The notes under the pieces are model-generated. The model had not been told where the DNA came from, made no database searches, and was given only the letters and a program-made list of their open reading frames with translations. From NCBI GenBank assembly GCA_963971535.1, contig OZ020593.1, positions 36,753,299 through 36,817,298 on the forward strand: a DNA stretch of 64,000 bases, in the 5' to 3' direction. The stretch comes from Notolepis coatsorum (taxonomy: Eukaryota; Chordata; Actinopteri; Aulopiformes; Paralepididae). A program made the translations under genes and the position numbers. Each line of letters opens with the position of its first letter. Position 1 is the stretch's first letter. This document shows positions 1-12,234 of this stretch, one piece after another.

Positions 1-89
1 GAAAACAAATCTGAGTTGTTTCTCAAAACAGATCTTTCTCAAATCAGATCTTTAACTCTCCAGACTGTTTATTTGCAAGTGATCAAATG

Positions 90-325
90 GTAAATGGATA
101 AATGGTGCTTTAAGTACTTTACAATTTTTGTTGCTCACATTCACCCATTCACACACCGATGGTGGAGGCAACCATGCAAGGTGCCAACCTGCACATCGGG
201 AGCAATTAGGGGTTAAGTGTCTTGCTCAAGGACACATCGACACGCTGCCCAGGAGCAGCGGAGATCGAACTGGGAACCTTCCGACTACCAGACCACCGCT
301 CTAGCTCCTGAGCCACTGTCGCCCC
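90..325 (-). repeat. tRNA-derived SINE, copy 1
   Basis: Read on the minus strand, the element begins at 325 with a tRNA-like head. It has an A-box-like stretch (TGGCTCAGGAG) and a B-box-like stretch (GGTTCCCAGTTCGATCTCC), the two internal RNA polymerase III promoter boxes of tRNA-derived SINEs. The body contains the stretch around 'CTTGAGCAAGACACTTAACC' that is common in fish repeats. A diverged second copy lies at 45880-46112 in the same orientation. No clean target duplication was found. The family name is not assigned. Confidence 0.7.
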
Positions 326-1615
326 GATCAGATCAGGTTTGTCCAGAAATTACGAAGTTGCTGTGGTAACATTACCTTTTAACGGTAGTTAACACCCTTA
401 TAACGATAGCTAACTGTTAGCAACCCTATCTGATGTTACTGAACCCGAAGGTCCTGAATTTGCCTAACTGTATAACTTTTAATGATAAAATAATAAAGAA
501 GATGTGAGACGTGACATGTGCAGTCACAACTTGTGTTTCTTCTTCTTTATTCACAAAATGTTACTTCTTCTATTCCTGACCTTCTCTGTCCTATGGCAAC
601 TCAAAAGGGACAAACACTTTACACACAACAACACATAGTAAAACATAGAACAGTGTTTATGAAAACAAACAACAACTACAACGTATTGTGCTAACAATGG
701 TAGGTAACAAAAGCCCATCGTTGCGTTAACGTTACGTTTTGGGGGGTGATAGTGGCTCAGGAAGTTGATTAGGTGGATTAAGTGTATTAGCTAAGCTAAC
801 TAAATGGATTAGCTATCAGCTAACGTTAGCCTCTCTGATGCACTTCCGTCACTCTGAATTTGACACCGTCATTGTGTGTCACATTGCGAGTGAGACAAGG
901 ACTGAGACGCATCTGTAGAAAAATCCAATTGGAATCGCATTTCAAACCATCTCCAAATGTGGTTCGAATTTATTCCAAAATCAATCTGGATACGCCAAAA
1001 ATCGGATTTGGGCAGTCTGAACAAGGCCTAATTGTTGGATTGTTGTCGGACAATATCTGGTAACAACACTGCTACAGTAGATACAGGTAGCATAATTAGC
1101 AAACATAGCATATAGCTCGACTGTACTACTTCATAATTGTTGCTTCGCTAGGAAAGACCACATTGTTTATAGAATTTAGTTGAATCCAAAACTATGTATA
1201 ATCAAGGTCACTCATTATTCTCCCGGTTTGCATCTGGAATGTAAACACACTCTACCCGGTTGTCAAGTTATGGGAGGCGGTTGGGGTCAAAAAGGGATTC
1301 ATTGCACTACATCTTTTTCTCACACATTACGGTTTTCAAATGAATCAGAAAAAATGAACATGTTAATATTGACAGCGCTAATATTAACCAATGATAACTG
1401 CAAAATGGAGAGTGATCTCGCGGTCTCCATTGTTGAGGACCAAAACGGAAGAAAGCTTCACATGATGGAGGGAGAAGTGGGATAAAAAAAGATTTAAAAA
1501 TGTTATGTTGACACAAGAGAAGTGGTTATAGCTACTGTATACAATACATTGTGAGGTAAAAAATTTATAAAATAATTTCACTTCACTTCCTAGGGGTTTT
1601 AATATACAATGTACT
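326..1615. other. no gene seen; unassigned AT-rich sequence
   Basis: No coding region or RNA gene could be supported here. Small open frames are short and show no domain. The stretch near 890-1040 looks like the body of a fish DNA-transposon fragment (a theme around AAATCGGATTTGGGCAGTC), but no termini or target duplication could be fixed. Confidence 0.5.
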
Positions 1616-1621
1616 TTCATT

Positions 1622-1816
<195 letters not shown>

Positions 1817-2133
1817 CCTCTGTTTAAACACAAGGTGCTGTGGCCTTGGAGAGAGCACACAGAGAGCACACAGAGAGCACACAGAGAGCGCAGTGGGCCA
1901 TGCGGAAGCCTTCCGCTGTTACGTTGCCCATTTGCACAGTCAATATTAGCACTTACCTTCCATTTTCTCTGTCTCTCTGTGTCTCTGTCCCTCTCTCCCT
2001 CTGTCTTTTTGTCTGCCAGTCTCACTGTCTGTCTCGTTCTTTATCTCTTATTCGTCTCTCCCTACCAAAGCTCTCTCTCTCTCATTCTCATCCTCATCAT
2101 AATATGCACAGAGGCATCTGCCCTGGTGGTGTT

Positions 2134-2135
<2 letters not shown>

Positions 2136-2164
<29 letters not shown>
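2136..2164. repeat. poly-G run of 29 bases
   Basis: An uninterrupted run of G downstream of a CT-rich stretch (1965-2095). Such runs are unstable and are often mis-sequenced. No function is assigned. Confidence 0.95.
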
Positions 2165-2828
2165 TATTGCACATCCCCGCTTTCTACCCAGAAATGGAAC
2201 AAGCAGAGTGAAACGTTTTAAGGTCAGGCAAACACGGACAGATGGATCTTACACCGTACACCCCTCTATCCTCCCTCCTCTATCTCTCCTCTCCACCTTT
2301 TCCATTCCCCTGGAGCACCTGTCACACCGTTTACCCTCCACTACTCCTAAGACACTTGTTTTGCTGCCTACACATTTGTCTCAGTTCCCTTCCTGGATGA
2401 TCCTGGCACTGTGATTTGTCCACTCTCCCGTGAAAGGAGATCCCTTGAGCCCTTTTTCATGGTCAGGGGAGAGGGGAAGAAGAGGGAGGAATGAAGATTC
2501 TATTTGAACTCATTGGACGCCACGGATTATCCTCATCCTGTAGTAGCTACCGCTACCTCTGTAAAAGGTGAGAGTCGCTCACCTTGTTTGCAGGGCTATA
2601 ACTATTTAAATATTATAGCTATATATGCAATATTATGGCCCATTTGACATCGATTATCTATCGTTCAAGATGTGAAAAAGGAATCTTTTTTCCATCCATA
2701 CATTCTTGTTTTATACCGTGGTGAATATAAGTATGGTTTTATCAAATCAAATCAAATCAAATCAAATTTATTTGTAAGGCCCGACAACACACGTTAATGT
2801 CCCCATGGGCCGGACACGTCTTCTTTAA

Positions 2829-3771
2829 CACTATGGCGTCCGTCCACGTATGTATACGTGTTTCGAAAAAGAGCGTTGTGGACCAGAGCCACGAGTATAT
2901 ACGTGACGAGTTGTTATTGTTTTATTCCATATTTATAACGCTTCTTAGGTACCCGATCCACTAGCAGGATCTTTTCACATATTTGATTTTTGAAACATGC
3001 AGTACCGGCCAGACCCGCTTAGGGGCGCCATCGCTCCACTGCAGTATCATTATGTGGATAAAAAAAAATGCAAGTACAGTTCTGTGGGCGGATCATAGAT
3101 CCTTGATTCCAAAAGAAGACCCTCCATCTTGGATCAGCTTACCGAGCGGTTTTTTCAGCGTGGAATAATGGGATTTATGATTAGCCAATGTGCATATCGA
3201 TCTACCAGAATCCGATGACTGGTGAGGAAATGCTGCCGGCGATCACATGGCCTGACGGTAGGATAATATTACCCCAAATTACAGCTGGATTGGACATTGT
3301 TTTATAACGTAATGTGATCGCTCAATGAAAATGCTATATTGAACGCACACTGTATTGCTAATCAATAATAGTAATCAGCGTTACCCGCCGCCCCCATTTC
3401 ATCCATAGATGCTCTGTAATAGTCCGGATGCTACGCAGTTTGTTTTATTTCATTCGTATATATACAGCAGAAATGGCGTTTGATATAACGGCACCAACGT
3501 TTAGCCTATTTTGCAGCCTCCTGCAGAAAAGCCTAGACTAAAAGCGCGATATACCTTATATTCACGACGCTATAAAATGACAACCAACCGATGGATTTTT
3601 ATTTTCTTTAAGCCATTATGAAGGCACGGTTTATGCACTCAAGTGACAATGAGAATGGACAGATAGCAATACTATAAATGATATATAAAGCTCTTAGAAA
3701 ATACATCGGTTTGTTTACAATCCACTGTCCTCTGAGGCCTAAATCGCCGCGCCCCGCCGGTCGCCATAGTG
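2829..3771. mobile_element. non-autonomous TTAA-target DNA transposon
   Basis: The element is bounded by TTAA on both sides (2825-2828 and 3772-3775). Its terminal inverted repeats are CACTATGGCGTCCG on the left and the complement of CACTATGGCGACCG on the right, 13 of 14 matching. A TTAA duplication is the hallmark of piggyBac and Kolobok superfamilies. No transposase frame is present in its 943 bp, so it is a non-autonomous derivative. It sits inside the LINE remnant at 2744-5720. Confidence 0.75.
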
Positions 3772-4425
3772 TTAAACAAGTCAAGAAGAAACATCACAAT
3801 AAGTCAAGAACAAAACAAGAACACCATAAGGTCCAAATTTTTTTAAATAAATGCTAAATAAATAAATGCAACACGCCCAGACATACAGTACCCCACACGA
3901 AGGTAAGGAAAAACTCACTAAAACCTAGCAAAAAGAAAAAATGCACCACAGGCAATGTGGAGGAGAGAAACCTTAGAAGGGCCATTCAAGGGGGGATCTC
4001 TCTTCTTAGATGTCGGTGATAGTAGTGTTGCAGTAAAAACAGCTGGTAGGCATGCACTCATGTGTGTAGTGAAACACAGGGGTTAGAGAGTTCCCATGTT
4101 TGTAGTGGCCGGAGATGGAGCAATAAATACATGTAGTGAGCATATGCATACATGGTGACAGTAGAATCATAGTATATAAGAAAATTGTGAAATAGAGTAA
4201 TAGATAGAACTACTGCAGGCGTATATGGATACAGGATGAGATACAAGACAATAGCTCAGGGCCATATGCCCCGTGGGGGCAGGATAAGTCACTCAGAAGG
4301 TTCAGCACTGCAGGCCAGACAGAAGACGGTATGAAGCTGTTCCATGGGACCGGTTGAGACAGAGACAGAAGTTAAATAGACATCCTAACTAAACTAGACA
4401 GATTAATCTAAGGGTCAGTCCCCGA

Positions 4426-5421
4426 CAGTGATGCCAGTAACGCGTTACTAAGTAACGCGTTATTGTAATCTGATTACTTTTCCCCGAAAATAGTAATCTA
4501 ACGCGTTAATCTTTAAAAGCCAGTAATCTGATTGCAGTTACTTGTCCAAGTGGCTGTGCGTTACTATTTCGTTACTATCTCATCATAAATTCATAATGCA
4601 GGCGGAATGCAGTATTTTATTTCGTTTTCGAAAAAATACATTTTGAGCTGTTTTTCTTATTTGGGAGTGACGTGGTGTGGCAGTGAAAGGGTTAAATACA
4701 AGAATGTGTCCCGCGGCGTGACTGGCCCTCTGTCTGTGAGTGACTCTGCTTTGGTCCAATCACATTCCCCATCCACAGTCTGCGAATCAGAGGCAGAGTA
4801 GGGCGGGTCTTCACAGCCAATCGTGTGACAGCAGGGCTCCGCAGGGAGAATTCCACCACAAAACAAAAGCATCTGGAATCACAACACTAGCCGACGCTTC
4901 AACTAGGTACAGGAGGGTTGATGGTGGCAGAGCAATTAAGCTCTTATTTGCCAGATTTACAGTTAATTTACATGTTAAAGAGAGACTGATTGTATGTTTA
5001 TAGAGAGACATTTATAAAAACAATATAAGAGTTACAGTTGATATAATTGAATAGTTCAGCCTGCATTTTTTGTTAGATGTGATACACTGGTTTTGTAAAA
5101 CCACTGGCTAGCTGCTCTAATGCTGTGAGCATCATAGACTGTTGCTTTACCATACTTGATGGTACAGAAGCTGAAGCACTAGTTTAACAATTTACGTTAT
5201 GTGCAGAGAAACAAGTTAAAAACAATTTATGCACTTTCAATAAAGCGTTTAAAAAAAAAACTGTTGGGGGAACGACGACGACTTCGTAACCTAGTTACTT
5301 TCAATGTAACTAAGTTACTCTGATAATCAAGTAATCAGTAAAGTAACTTAGATTACTTTTTAAAGGAGTAATCAGTAATCAGTAATCAGATTACTTTTAC
5401 AAGTAATCTGTGGCATCACTG
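4426..5421 (+). mobile_element. hAT-type non-autonomous element, family A copy 1
   Basis: The ends are CAGTGATGCCA and its complement TGGCATCACTG. The flanks are a perfect 8-bp duplication GTCCCCGA (4418-4425 and 5422-5429), as expected of hAT elements. The subterminal sequence is rich in GTAACGCGTTAC and AGTAATCAGATTAC motifs. No transposase frame was recognised in its 996 bp. Copies 2 (9960-11386) and 3 (56179-56606) share the same ends. Confidence 0.85.
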
Positions 5422-5720
5422 GTCCCCGACCAGGTGAGATCAGGGTAGGTTGAAGGAGAGAGAGAAAAGATGGGTCTTAAGCAGGGATTTAAAAGCTTCG
5501 ACAGAGCAGGCGCCCCTGACGACGGCAGGTAATTTGTTCCACAGGTAGGGAGCGTGGTCGACAAACGCTCTGTGCCCGGCGGATTTCTTTTTAACCCTAG
5601 GAATTGATAGAAGCCCCGCATTTTGTGAGCGCAGAGCATGAGCGGGCGAGTATCGAGAGATGAGATCGGATAGATAGAGTGGTCTGGGGTCATTTCTGGG
5701 AGGCTAGTAATAGCCCACAA

Positions 5721-6450
5721 CGTATATTATACTTAATCCATTGGCATTTCGTCCCTATACACGCTACAATAAAAAAATCAAATGCATATGATCGGTATAT
5801 TATGTTCCATCATGCATGCATGAAAGGGGTTTCTGATTAATTGATTGTCAATAACGGCATTCGTTAGTACAAGAGCATACGCTGATCAGGGCGATGGCTA
5901 TGAAAACAATGCACAACCAAGCTGAAATTGACGTTAAATTGCTCTTACCTGTGGCCGATGAGACTCCAAAAAGAATATTCCAATTATTTGATTGCCATCT
6001 GCTAGATCGTATGTCCATTTGGCCCACGCCATAACCCCCCACATCATAATGAATCGGGCGTCCGAAAGCGATTCAATGCGATCGGGTGAAGATCTTGATC
6101 CATGTTACTAGAAAGCTCTGCCCGGATGACTTTCAATGATACACAGAGTCAGAAAGGAAGTGCGACATTGGCCGCATACCACCAGGCGGCGGTATTGGAC
6201 CTTTGCGATCTCAGACACATTGCCACACAGTATCACAGCCTTGCTGGATGATTTATAAATGGAAATAGCGAATAAAAAAATAACGATCATAATAACGAGT
6301 ATACTCATTGTTGGCGTCCAATGATTGGCAGCCAATAGCGAGTATACTCGTCGATGGCGGGGAATGAGTTAAGGACGTCATCTTTGAGGTTTTGAATAAA
6401 AGGTCTGTGTGAGGATTGGTTCTTTCCCCGCCACACGCTTCTTGGGGTGC
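5721..6450. other. no gene seen; contains GAGTATACTC-bearing repeat
   Basis: No supported coding region. At 6295-6372 there is a repeat piece holding two copies of the palindrome GAGTATACTC and the words TTGGCG and ATGGCGG, ending in TTAA. A related piece lies at 11587-11660 between two TTAA sites, which hints at a decayed TTAA-target transposon family. Confidence 0.4.
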
Positions 6451-7260
6451 TGTGATGATTGGTCCGTTGCCTAACGCACACTTCTAGGTTAAGTATCAAT
6501 TACCATCACGCACCTGATGTGTGTGCTAATCAGCGCCCCAGAGGGCTTTATTTACCTGGACCTTCTTTCTATCGATGTCGGGTCGTTCTGGAATACAACT
6601 GCATTTGCCTGCTTTTCCCCGTTGCTGTTCCTGGTCTACTTTCTCTCCAGGACCTTTCTGTGGAGAACCGCTGTGGAGAACCTTGTTCCCCGTTTGGAGC
6701 TGCGCCTCGTTTTGCCCGCTTTACGCGTTGCGCTTGGGTGAGTGGAACCAAACCCCTCTGGATTATTCTGATTGTGTGTCTAAGAAGAGACACTGAAGAC
6801 TTCGTTTTGTTGCACTAACTCTGCTAAATTGTGTGTTGTGGGGAACACTGAGGACTGTCACTGTCAATTGGTTCTGGACCCAGCTAGGGAGGAGGGAACC
6901 ACACTGCCTCTGTGTTTCGTTGGACTGTTTCTGATATCTCTCTCTCTCTCTCCGTTTTCCACCTTGAGTGAAAGCTGGGAGTATCTGCAGAGCTGCTACA
7001 ACGTCACATGCCAATTCCCCACCACTATCTGCTGGGAGTATCTGCAGAGCCGCTACAACGTCACATGCCAATTCCCCACCACTATCACCAGGAGGATTCT
7101 GCAGAGCGGCAGATGACTCTGCCGAAGGCAGTCTCCCCGTTTGTTTGATTATTGTACTTTATCCTTCTTTTGACTCTGTAAATAAATACGCCCTAGCATT
7201 TGGCTAACTCTGAACTTCCTGTCTGTGCCGTTGCGTTTGAGGTCGGTTACAAACCATAAC
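6451..7260 (+). repeat. possible solo LTR
   Basis: The segment begins TGTGATG and ends CATAACA. It carries an AATAAA-type signal about 80 bp before its right end, followed by GGTTACAAACCATAACA, which looks like the end of an LTR. A 57-bp unit is duplicated in tandem at 6974-7087. No matching target duplication and no adjacent internal region were found, so this is tentative. It could equally be another kind of repeat. Confidence 0.3.
6974..7087. repeat. 57-bp tandem duplication
   Basis: Two adjacent 57-bp units, each starting GCTGGGAGTATCTGCAGAG, differ at only a couple of positions. A third, shorter echo (TTCTGCAGAGCGGCAG) follows. Confidence 0.9.
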
Positions 7261-7707
7261 AGTCTGTGTTTCCCTCAGTCCAGTTGTGAGATTTGAGTGA
7301 GTGACTGGATGAGTGAGTGAGTGTGAGAGAGCGAGTGAGTGTGAAAGGTAATGAGTGAGTGAGAGTGAGCCAGCGAGAGAGAGTGAGTGAATCAGCATGT
7401 ATGTATGCAAGCAAGCAAGTAAGTAATTAAGTATATGAACACCTTTCAATACCATCAAGTAACAGTGTGTTTCAAGGAACACCAACATCAAAACGAGAAC
7501 CCGGAGAACAAAATGAGCAGCTGTGCAAGAAAATACTACTCATTTTACAAACATACAAAACAGCCTGACAGATTAAGTAAGTAAGTAAAGGAAGGCTTTT
7601 CACAGCTTCTTAAAATTTGTGACAGAATCAGCTGATTTGATCAGCCTATGGAGGGGGTTGCAGAGTCAATATAGGGAGCGACTGCACTTTTTGATTTAAT
7701 ATTTAAT
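7261..7707. other. simple GAGT-rich sequence, no gene
   Basis: The interval 7290-7440 is a degenerate GAGT/GTGA then GCAA/GTAA tetranucleotide-rich tract. No gene or mobile-element boundary was identified in the rest. Confidence 0.5.
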
Positions 7708-8225
7708 AATAATAATAATATCTTGGATTTATATAGCGCCTTTCAGGAGACCCAAGGCGCTTAACAGTAGGGGGCAGCTAGGGGAAGGGGAACAGGGGGA
7801 CAACGTAACAACAAACAAGAAAAGAAAAAAAGAGGGAAATCAGGCAGTCATTTATAAATTTGGTGAATACTAGGTGAGTTTTGAGTTGGGATTTGAAAGA
7901 GTGCAGGGATATAGCACTACAGATGTTTGGAGGGAGTGAGTTCCAGAGGGTGGGTGCGGAAACAGAGAAGGCTCTGGGACCAACAGTGTGCAGGTTGGTG
8001 GTGGGGATGGAGAGGAGACCGGAGTCAGCCTCCCGGGCGGGATGTAGGGATGGAGGAGGTCAGCTAGGTACCGGGAAGCAAGGGAGTGAAGGGATTTGTA
8101 GGTGATGAGGAGGATCTTAAAATTGATGCAGGACTTGACTGGAAGCCAGTGGAGGTGGATGAGGGTGGGGGTGATGTGGTGCCAGGACTTGGTGCGGGTG
8201 AGAACCCTAGCAGCAGAATTTTCTA
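7708..8225 (-). repeat. 3' fragment of a LINE ORF2 and its tail
   Basis: On the minus strand a stretch ending near 7870 encodes residues typical of the C-terminal region of fish LINE ORF2 proteins: YVENSAARVLTR, then ITPTLIHLHWLPVK, then FKILLITYKSL. It runs into a short 3' tail with GGCGCTATATAAATCCAAG and a (TTA)n end at 7706-7722. This is a 5'-truncated LINE copy. The reverse transcriptase core is absent. Confidence 0.75.
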
Positions 8226-8254
8226 CATATTGTAGCCTGTTCATTTGACATGAA

Positions 8255-8642
8255 CAGTGATGTACCTGAACATGTTCAATGAACGATCGAAAGGTTTCGG
8301 TGTGTGCGTGTTGCACGTGGAGAGAGAGACTCGCGCGCAACGCGGACTGCCCCTTCAAGGCAATGGTAGGGGAAACACTGACAAATAATCACAGCAGTGT
8401 GACTGAAATGCCAGTATTCTGATTGCTGTCTGTGGTTCTATATGGGTTGTGGCAATAATTTTAACAAATAATAGCTTGCAGCAACATATTTAAAAAAAAT
8501 AACTATAAACTATAAACTAGTTCATTTTCAAAACCATGAACTTTAGTTAAAAATGTTTAATTATGATCTATGAACTGAACTAGTTCATAAGAAAAATTGT
8601 GAACTGAACTAGTTCATATAGAAAGGGAACTTTCCCAACACT
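8255..8642. mobile_element. probable hAT-like non-autonomous element
   Basis: The right end reads CCCAACACTG and the left end CAGTGATGTACCTGAACATG, with subterminal inverted motifs built on GAACTAGTTCA. The layout resembles fish hAT derivatives starting CAGTGTTGGGAAAG. The 8-bp flanks (GACATGAA and CATAATGA) do not match, so either the ends have decayed or the boundaries are slightly off. Confidence 0.4.
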
Positions 8643-8896
8643 GCATAATGAATGAGTCCCTGTTTTCTTCTTTTTTTTTTATTCAGAGAATGCAAAGTCC
8701 TGGAGCCAAACAGTTTAGAATAGAAATACAGTTGCCTCCTGATCTGGCTGTATGGAGGGTGACTAATCCTCCTTTTAGTCTTCCGAGAAGCTTCAGTGAT
8801 GTGTTGTTTGATCCTCTTCACATGCACAAATAATGCATTCACGTTTGGGCTGCTGCTTAGGCTCCCACCAGGGTCTGAGTTTGTTGAGGATGGACC

Positions 8897-9835
8897 TTGT
8901 CTCCTTGGGAGGTCGATGCCAGAGACCTGTTGACTTGGGAGGTCGATGCCAGGGACCTGTTGAGTTTGGAGGTCGATGCCAGGGACCTGATGAGTTGGGA
9001 GGTCGGTGCCAGAGACCTGATGAGTTGGGAGGTCGATGCCAGGGACCTGATGAGTTGGGAGGTCTGTGCCAGAGACCTGATGAGTTGGGAGGTCGGTGCC
9101 AGGGACCTGATGAGTTGGGACGTCGATGCCAGGGACCTGATGAGTTGGGAGGTTGGTGCTGGGACCTGATGAGTTGGGAGGTTGGTGCTGGGACCTGATG
9201 AGTTGGGATGTCGATGCCAGAGACCTGATGAGTTGGGAGGTTGGTGCCAGGGACCTGATGAGTTGGGAGGTTGGTGCCAGGGACCTGATGAGTTGGGAGG
9301 TTGGTGCCAGGGACCTGATGAGTTGGGAGGTTGGTTCTGGGACCTGATGAGTTGGGAGGTTGGTGCCAGGGACCTGATGAGTTGGGAGGTTGGTGCCAGA
9401 GACCTGATGAGTTGGGAGGTTGGTGCCAGGGACCTGATGAGTTGGGAGGTTGGTGCCAGGGACCTGATGAGTTGGGAGGTTGGTGCCAGAGACCTGATGA
9501 GTTGGGAGGTTGGTGCCAGGGACCTGATGAGTTGGGAGGTTGGTGCCAGGGACCTGATGAGTTGGGAGGTCGGTGCCAGAGACCTGATGAGTTGGGAGGT
9601 CGGTGCCAGGGATCTGATGAGTTGGGAGGTCGGTGCCAGGGACCTGATGAGTTGGGAGGTCGGTGCCAGAGACCTGATGAGTTGGGAGGTCGGTGCCAGG
9701 GATCTGATGAGTTGGGAGGTCGGTGCCAGGGATCTGATGAGTTGGGAGGTCGGTGCCAGGGATCTGATGAGTTGGGAGGTCGGTGCCAGAGACCTGATGA
9801 GTTGGGAGGTTAGTGCTGGGACCTGATGAGTCGCT
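8897..9835. repeat. 30-bp minisatellite, about 31 units
   Basis: The unit consensus is GACCTGATGAGTTGGGAGGT followed by NGGTGCCAGG. Most units are 30 bp, so several frames stay open across the array on both strands (up to 424 codons on the minus strand from 8609 to 9883). A few units are 29 bp (near 9155, 9184, 9332 and 9812). They shift the reading phase without introducing stops. That and the many frames open at once argue that this is a non-coding array rather than a gene for a Pro-Thr-His-Gln repeat protein. Confidence 0.95.
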
Positions 9836-9959
9836 GTGACACAGGTGTTTGTTTGGGCATCTGTGGACTCCATTCCTTCTCACAAGCAGATTGGGTGGTA
9901 AAGTCGGCTGGTGGGGTTTTCTTCCAAATTGGTCATCTAGATGGGGGATGGGTAGTAAG

Positions 9960-11386
9960 CAGTGATGCCACAGATAACTTGTAAAAGTAATCCGATTACT
10001 GATTACTGATTACTCCTTTAAAAAGTAATCTTAGTTACTTTACTGATTACTTGATTATCAGAGTAACTTAGTTACTTTGAAAGTAACTAGGTTACGAAGT
10101 CGTCGTCCCTGCTGCTGCCACAACATAAGAATGACAAAAAAAAAATTGTAAAATGTACTCAGTTTGAGTAAAATGTACTAATAGGGCAGGTAGGCCTATC
10201 TTGCTATCTATAGATCTATAGATTTCACAAAAGATAAATGGTCAATAACACCACATGTAGGCTGATATGTAGCCTACCTTTGAGGCCTGCCCCATTCAGA
10301 TATGGTTCTACGTTATTATTATTTATTATTGTGTGAATGAATGAATGAATGAATGAATGAATGAATGAATGAATGAATGAATGAATGAATGAATGAAAAC
10401 TTTATTTAACAGATTGCAGAATGGGTACAATACAGTACGGCTCAATACACACAATTGTTAAGGGGATGCAGACCAGAGAAAGACGTTTGTCTTGTTTCCA
10501 TCAGGGTCCCCCATTTTCAATTCATATAGACATTTATGACATACACAACATACATGACATTTATGGCATAGGGACATATAGGTATTTAGTACTGATACAT
10601 TTGTGACATAAGCGGTATTCAAATATACAGTACTGTTACCCCTAGATCATGACAGAGTATATACATATGATGGGGAGGGGACTGTACATTAGGAGGGGGT
10701 GGGTGGGTGGGAGGGAAATATATACGGCGGGGAGGGAATATATATACTGCAGTGTTGTCAGTGTGCTACTGACAACCTACATACTGCAGTATGGTGTTCC
10801 ATGTTCATGAATTATAGTGCAATGCAAAAGATGTTTAACTCAAAGGTGGAACATACTGTTTGGCTGGTGGTGCAGCTCCGAGTCCTGTAGAAGTCGACGG
10901 TCGTGCTGTGCTGTATATTCCATATGCGGTAGACAGTATTTTGTTTCCTCCGCAAAGTGAATGTTTTTTTCACCCGGCTTAGCAAACGTTAAGTAGACTA
11001 GTGAACTTCCAGTGCAAGAAAGCGTTACGAATACGAGCGCGAGCTTCTCCCTGCTAGCGCGCAGTTTAGGTCAGCCTGATAATAACAATAACAGCCGCGC
11101 CCACCAGCATGGCTCAACACGCCAGGTTGCGTGCTGTGACGTCACTCCCCAATACAAGGAAAAGCTTTCCAAACATATATTTGACTGTCGAAAACGAAAG
11201 AAAATACTGCATTCCGCCTGCATTATGATGAGATAGTAACGAAATAGTAACGCTGCAGCCACTTGGACAAGTAACTGCAATCAGATTACTGGCTTGTAAA
11301 GATTAACGCGTTAGATTACTATTTTCGGGGAAAAGTAATCAGATTACAATAACGCGTTACTTAGTAACGCGTTAGTGGCATCACTG
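9960..11386 (-). mobile_element. hAT-type non-autonomous element, family A copy 2
   Basis: The ends are the same as copy 1 at 4426-5421 but the orientation is opposite. The flanks are the perfect 8-bp duplication GTAGTAAG (9952-9959 and 11387-11394). The 1427-bp length includes an inserted LINE 3' end with a (GAAT)n tail at 10336-10560. A bracketed CG-rich interior (10890-11210) has no recognised transposase. Confidence 0.85.
10336..10560 (-). repeat. LINE 3' end with (GAAT)n tail
   Basis: A (GAAT)n tract at 10336-10397 runs into AAAACTTTATTTAACAG and then about 150 bp also found at 18160-18310, 39411-39552 and 43732-43885. Read on the minus strand this is a LINE 3' untranslated end. The tail unit here is GAAT rather than the ATTG of the other copies. 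It lies inside hAT copy 2. Confidence 0.7.
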
Positions 11387-12234
11387 GTAGTAAGCAGGGA
11401 GTGCTTTTGTAAGTTTCAGTAGAAGGCAGTGTCATAGACGGCTGTGAGGTTGTGGAACACTGTTGCTATCTTCACCTTGCACCTTGAGAGGATCTTCTCT
11501 ACTCCTGGAGCAGCCCGAACTTGCTTAAAATATGTAAATAAAGTAATAATCGACCATAGCCATGAGTAATATATTTACATATTGTATGTTAACTCATTTC
11601 TGGCGCACAACGCATGGCGGGTAATAACGAGTATACTCATTTTTGGCGCACAATGTGTTAATGTTTTTTTTACAAGACTGTGTTGCCTGGAGATATACGT
11701 AGAGGTCCGAGGACCTGAGAGAACACACAGGACTACAAGGACACAGCAGCTCAGTGGCTTCTGACTCCTGTCACTGCAGGATGTATAAGAAAGACAGTGT
11801 GGCGCCAACAGATCTGCGCTTGAAAATGTCTCCAACATGTCTATGTAGCACTTGTGTCACTAACAGTAACAGCTGTTCGCCACGGACCAGTTCTAGGTTC
11901 GAATGAGGAGAGGTTTAATATACACAGTTAAAGTAGTAGACCAGAGACAATGTTATAACAGTGACCGGTAATTTATTCACAACAAGCACGCTAGCTAGAC
12001 AATTGCAATACATACAGTGACAGTGAGGTAAAGTGAAGTATCCCTTTTAGGTTCTTTCATTAACCACTCCTTCTTTCAGGAGAGTTAGTTCGACATCAGG
12101 TTCTAGGTTGATTGGATCAACATTTGGTTCGGTTCAGATGTCTCTAAGGTTATCACTTTCTTCTGCAATTGCAGATCAGTAAACTCTATAACAGTTTATC
12201 ATTCAGTAAACTCTATATCAGTTTATCATTTCAA
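11387..12234. other. no gene seen; includes a short TTAA-bounded repeat
   Basis: No coding region can be supported. The 74-bp piece at 11587-11660 begins and ends with TTAA and has inverted ends of the type TTAACTCAT and TTAACACAT, with the motif GAGTATACTC shared with 6295-6372. It could be a very short remnant of a TTAA-target transposon. Confidence 0.35.

Larger units (their letters stand above)
2744..5720 (-). repeat. 3' end of an old LINE, split by two DNA transposons
   Basis: Three pieces (2744-2825, 3776-4417, 5430-5720) read as one repeat once two inserted elements with clean target duplications are set aside. The left end is an (ATCAA)n tail followed by ATTTATTTGT, typical of LINE 3' ends read on the opposite strand. 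Minus-strand translation near 5430-5600 gives fragments resembling the last part of fish LINE ORF2 proteins (an APYLWNKLP-like and a KSLLKTHLFSLSFNLP-like stretch). The rest is 3' untranslated sequence. It is decayed and has no intact frame. The exact clade is uncertain. Confidence 0.55.

Noticed and set aside
8897-9835. CRISPR-like array
   Set aside because: Units are contiguous without unique spacers, and the context is a vertebrate-type genome.
8609-9883. A 424-codon repeat protein on the minus strand
   Set aside because: Several frames on both strands are open through the same 30-bp array, and units of 29 bp change phase; kept only as a minisatellite.
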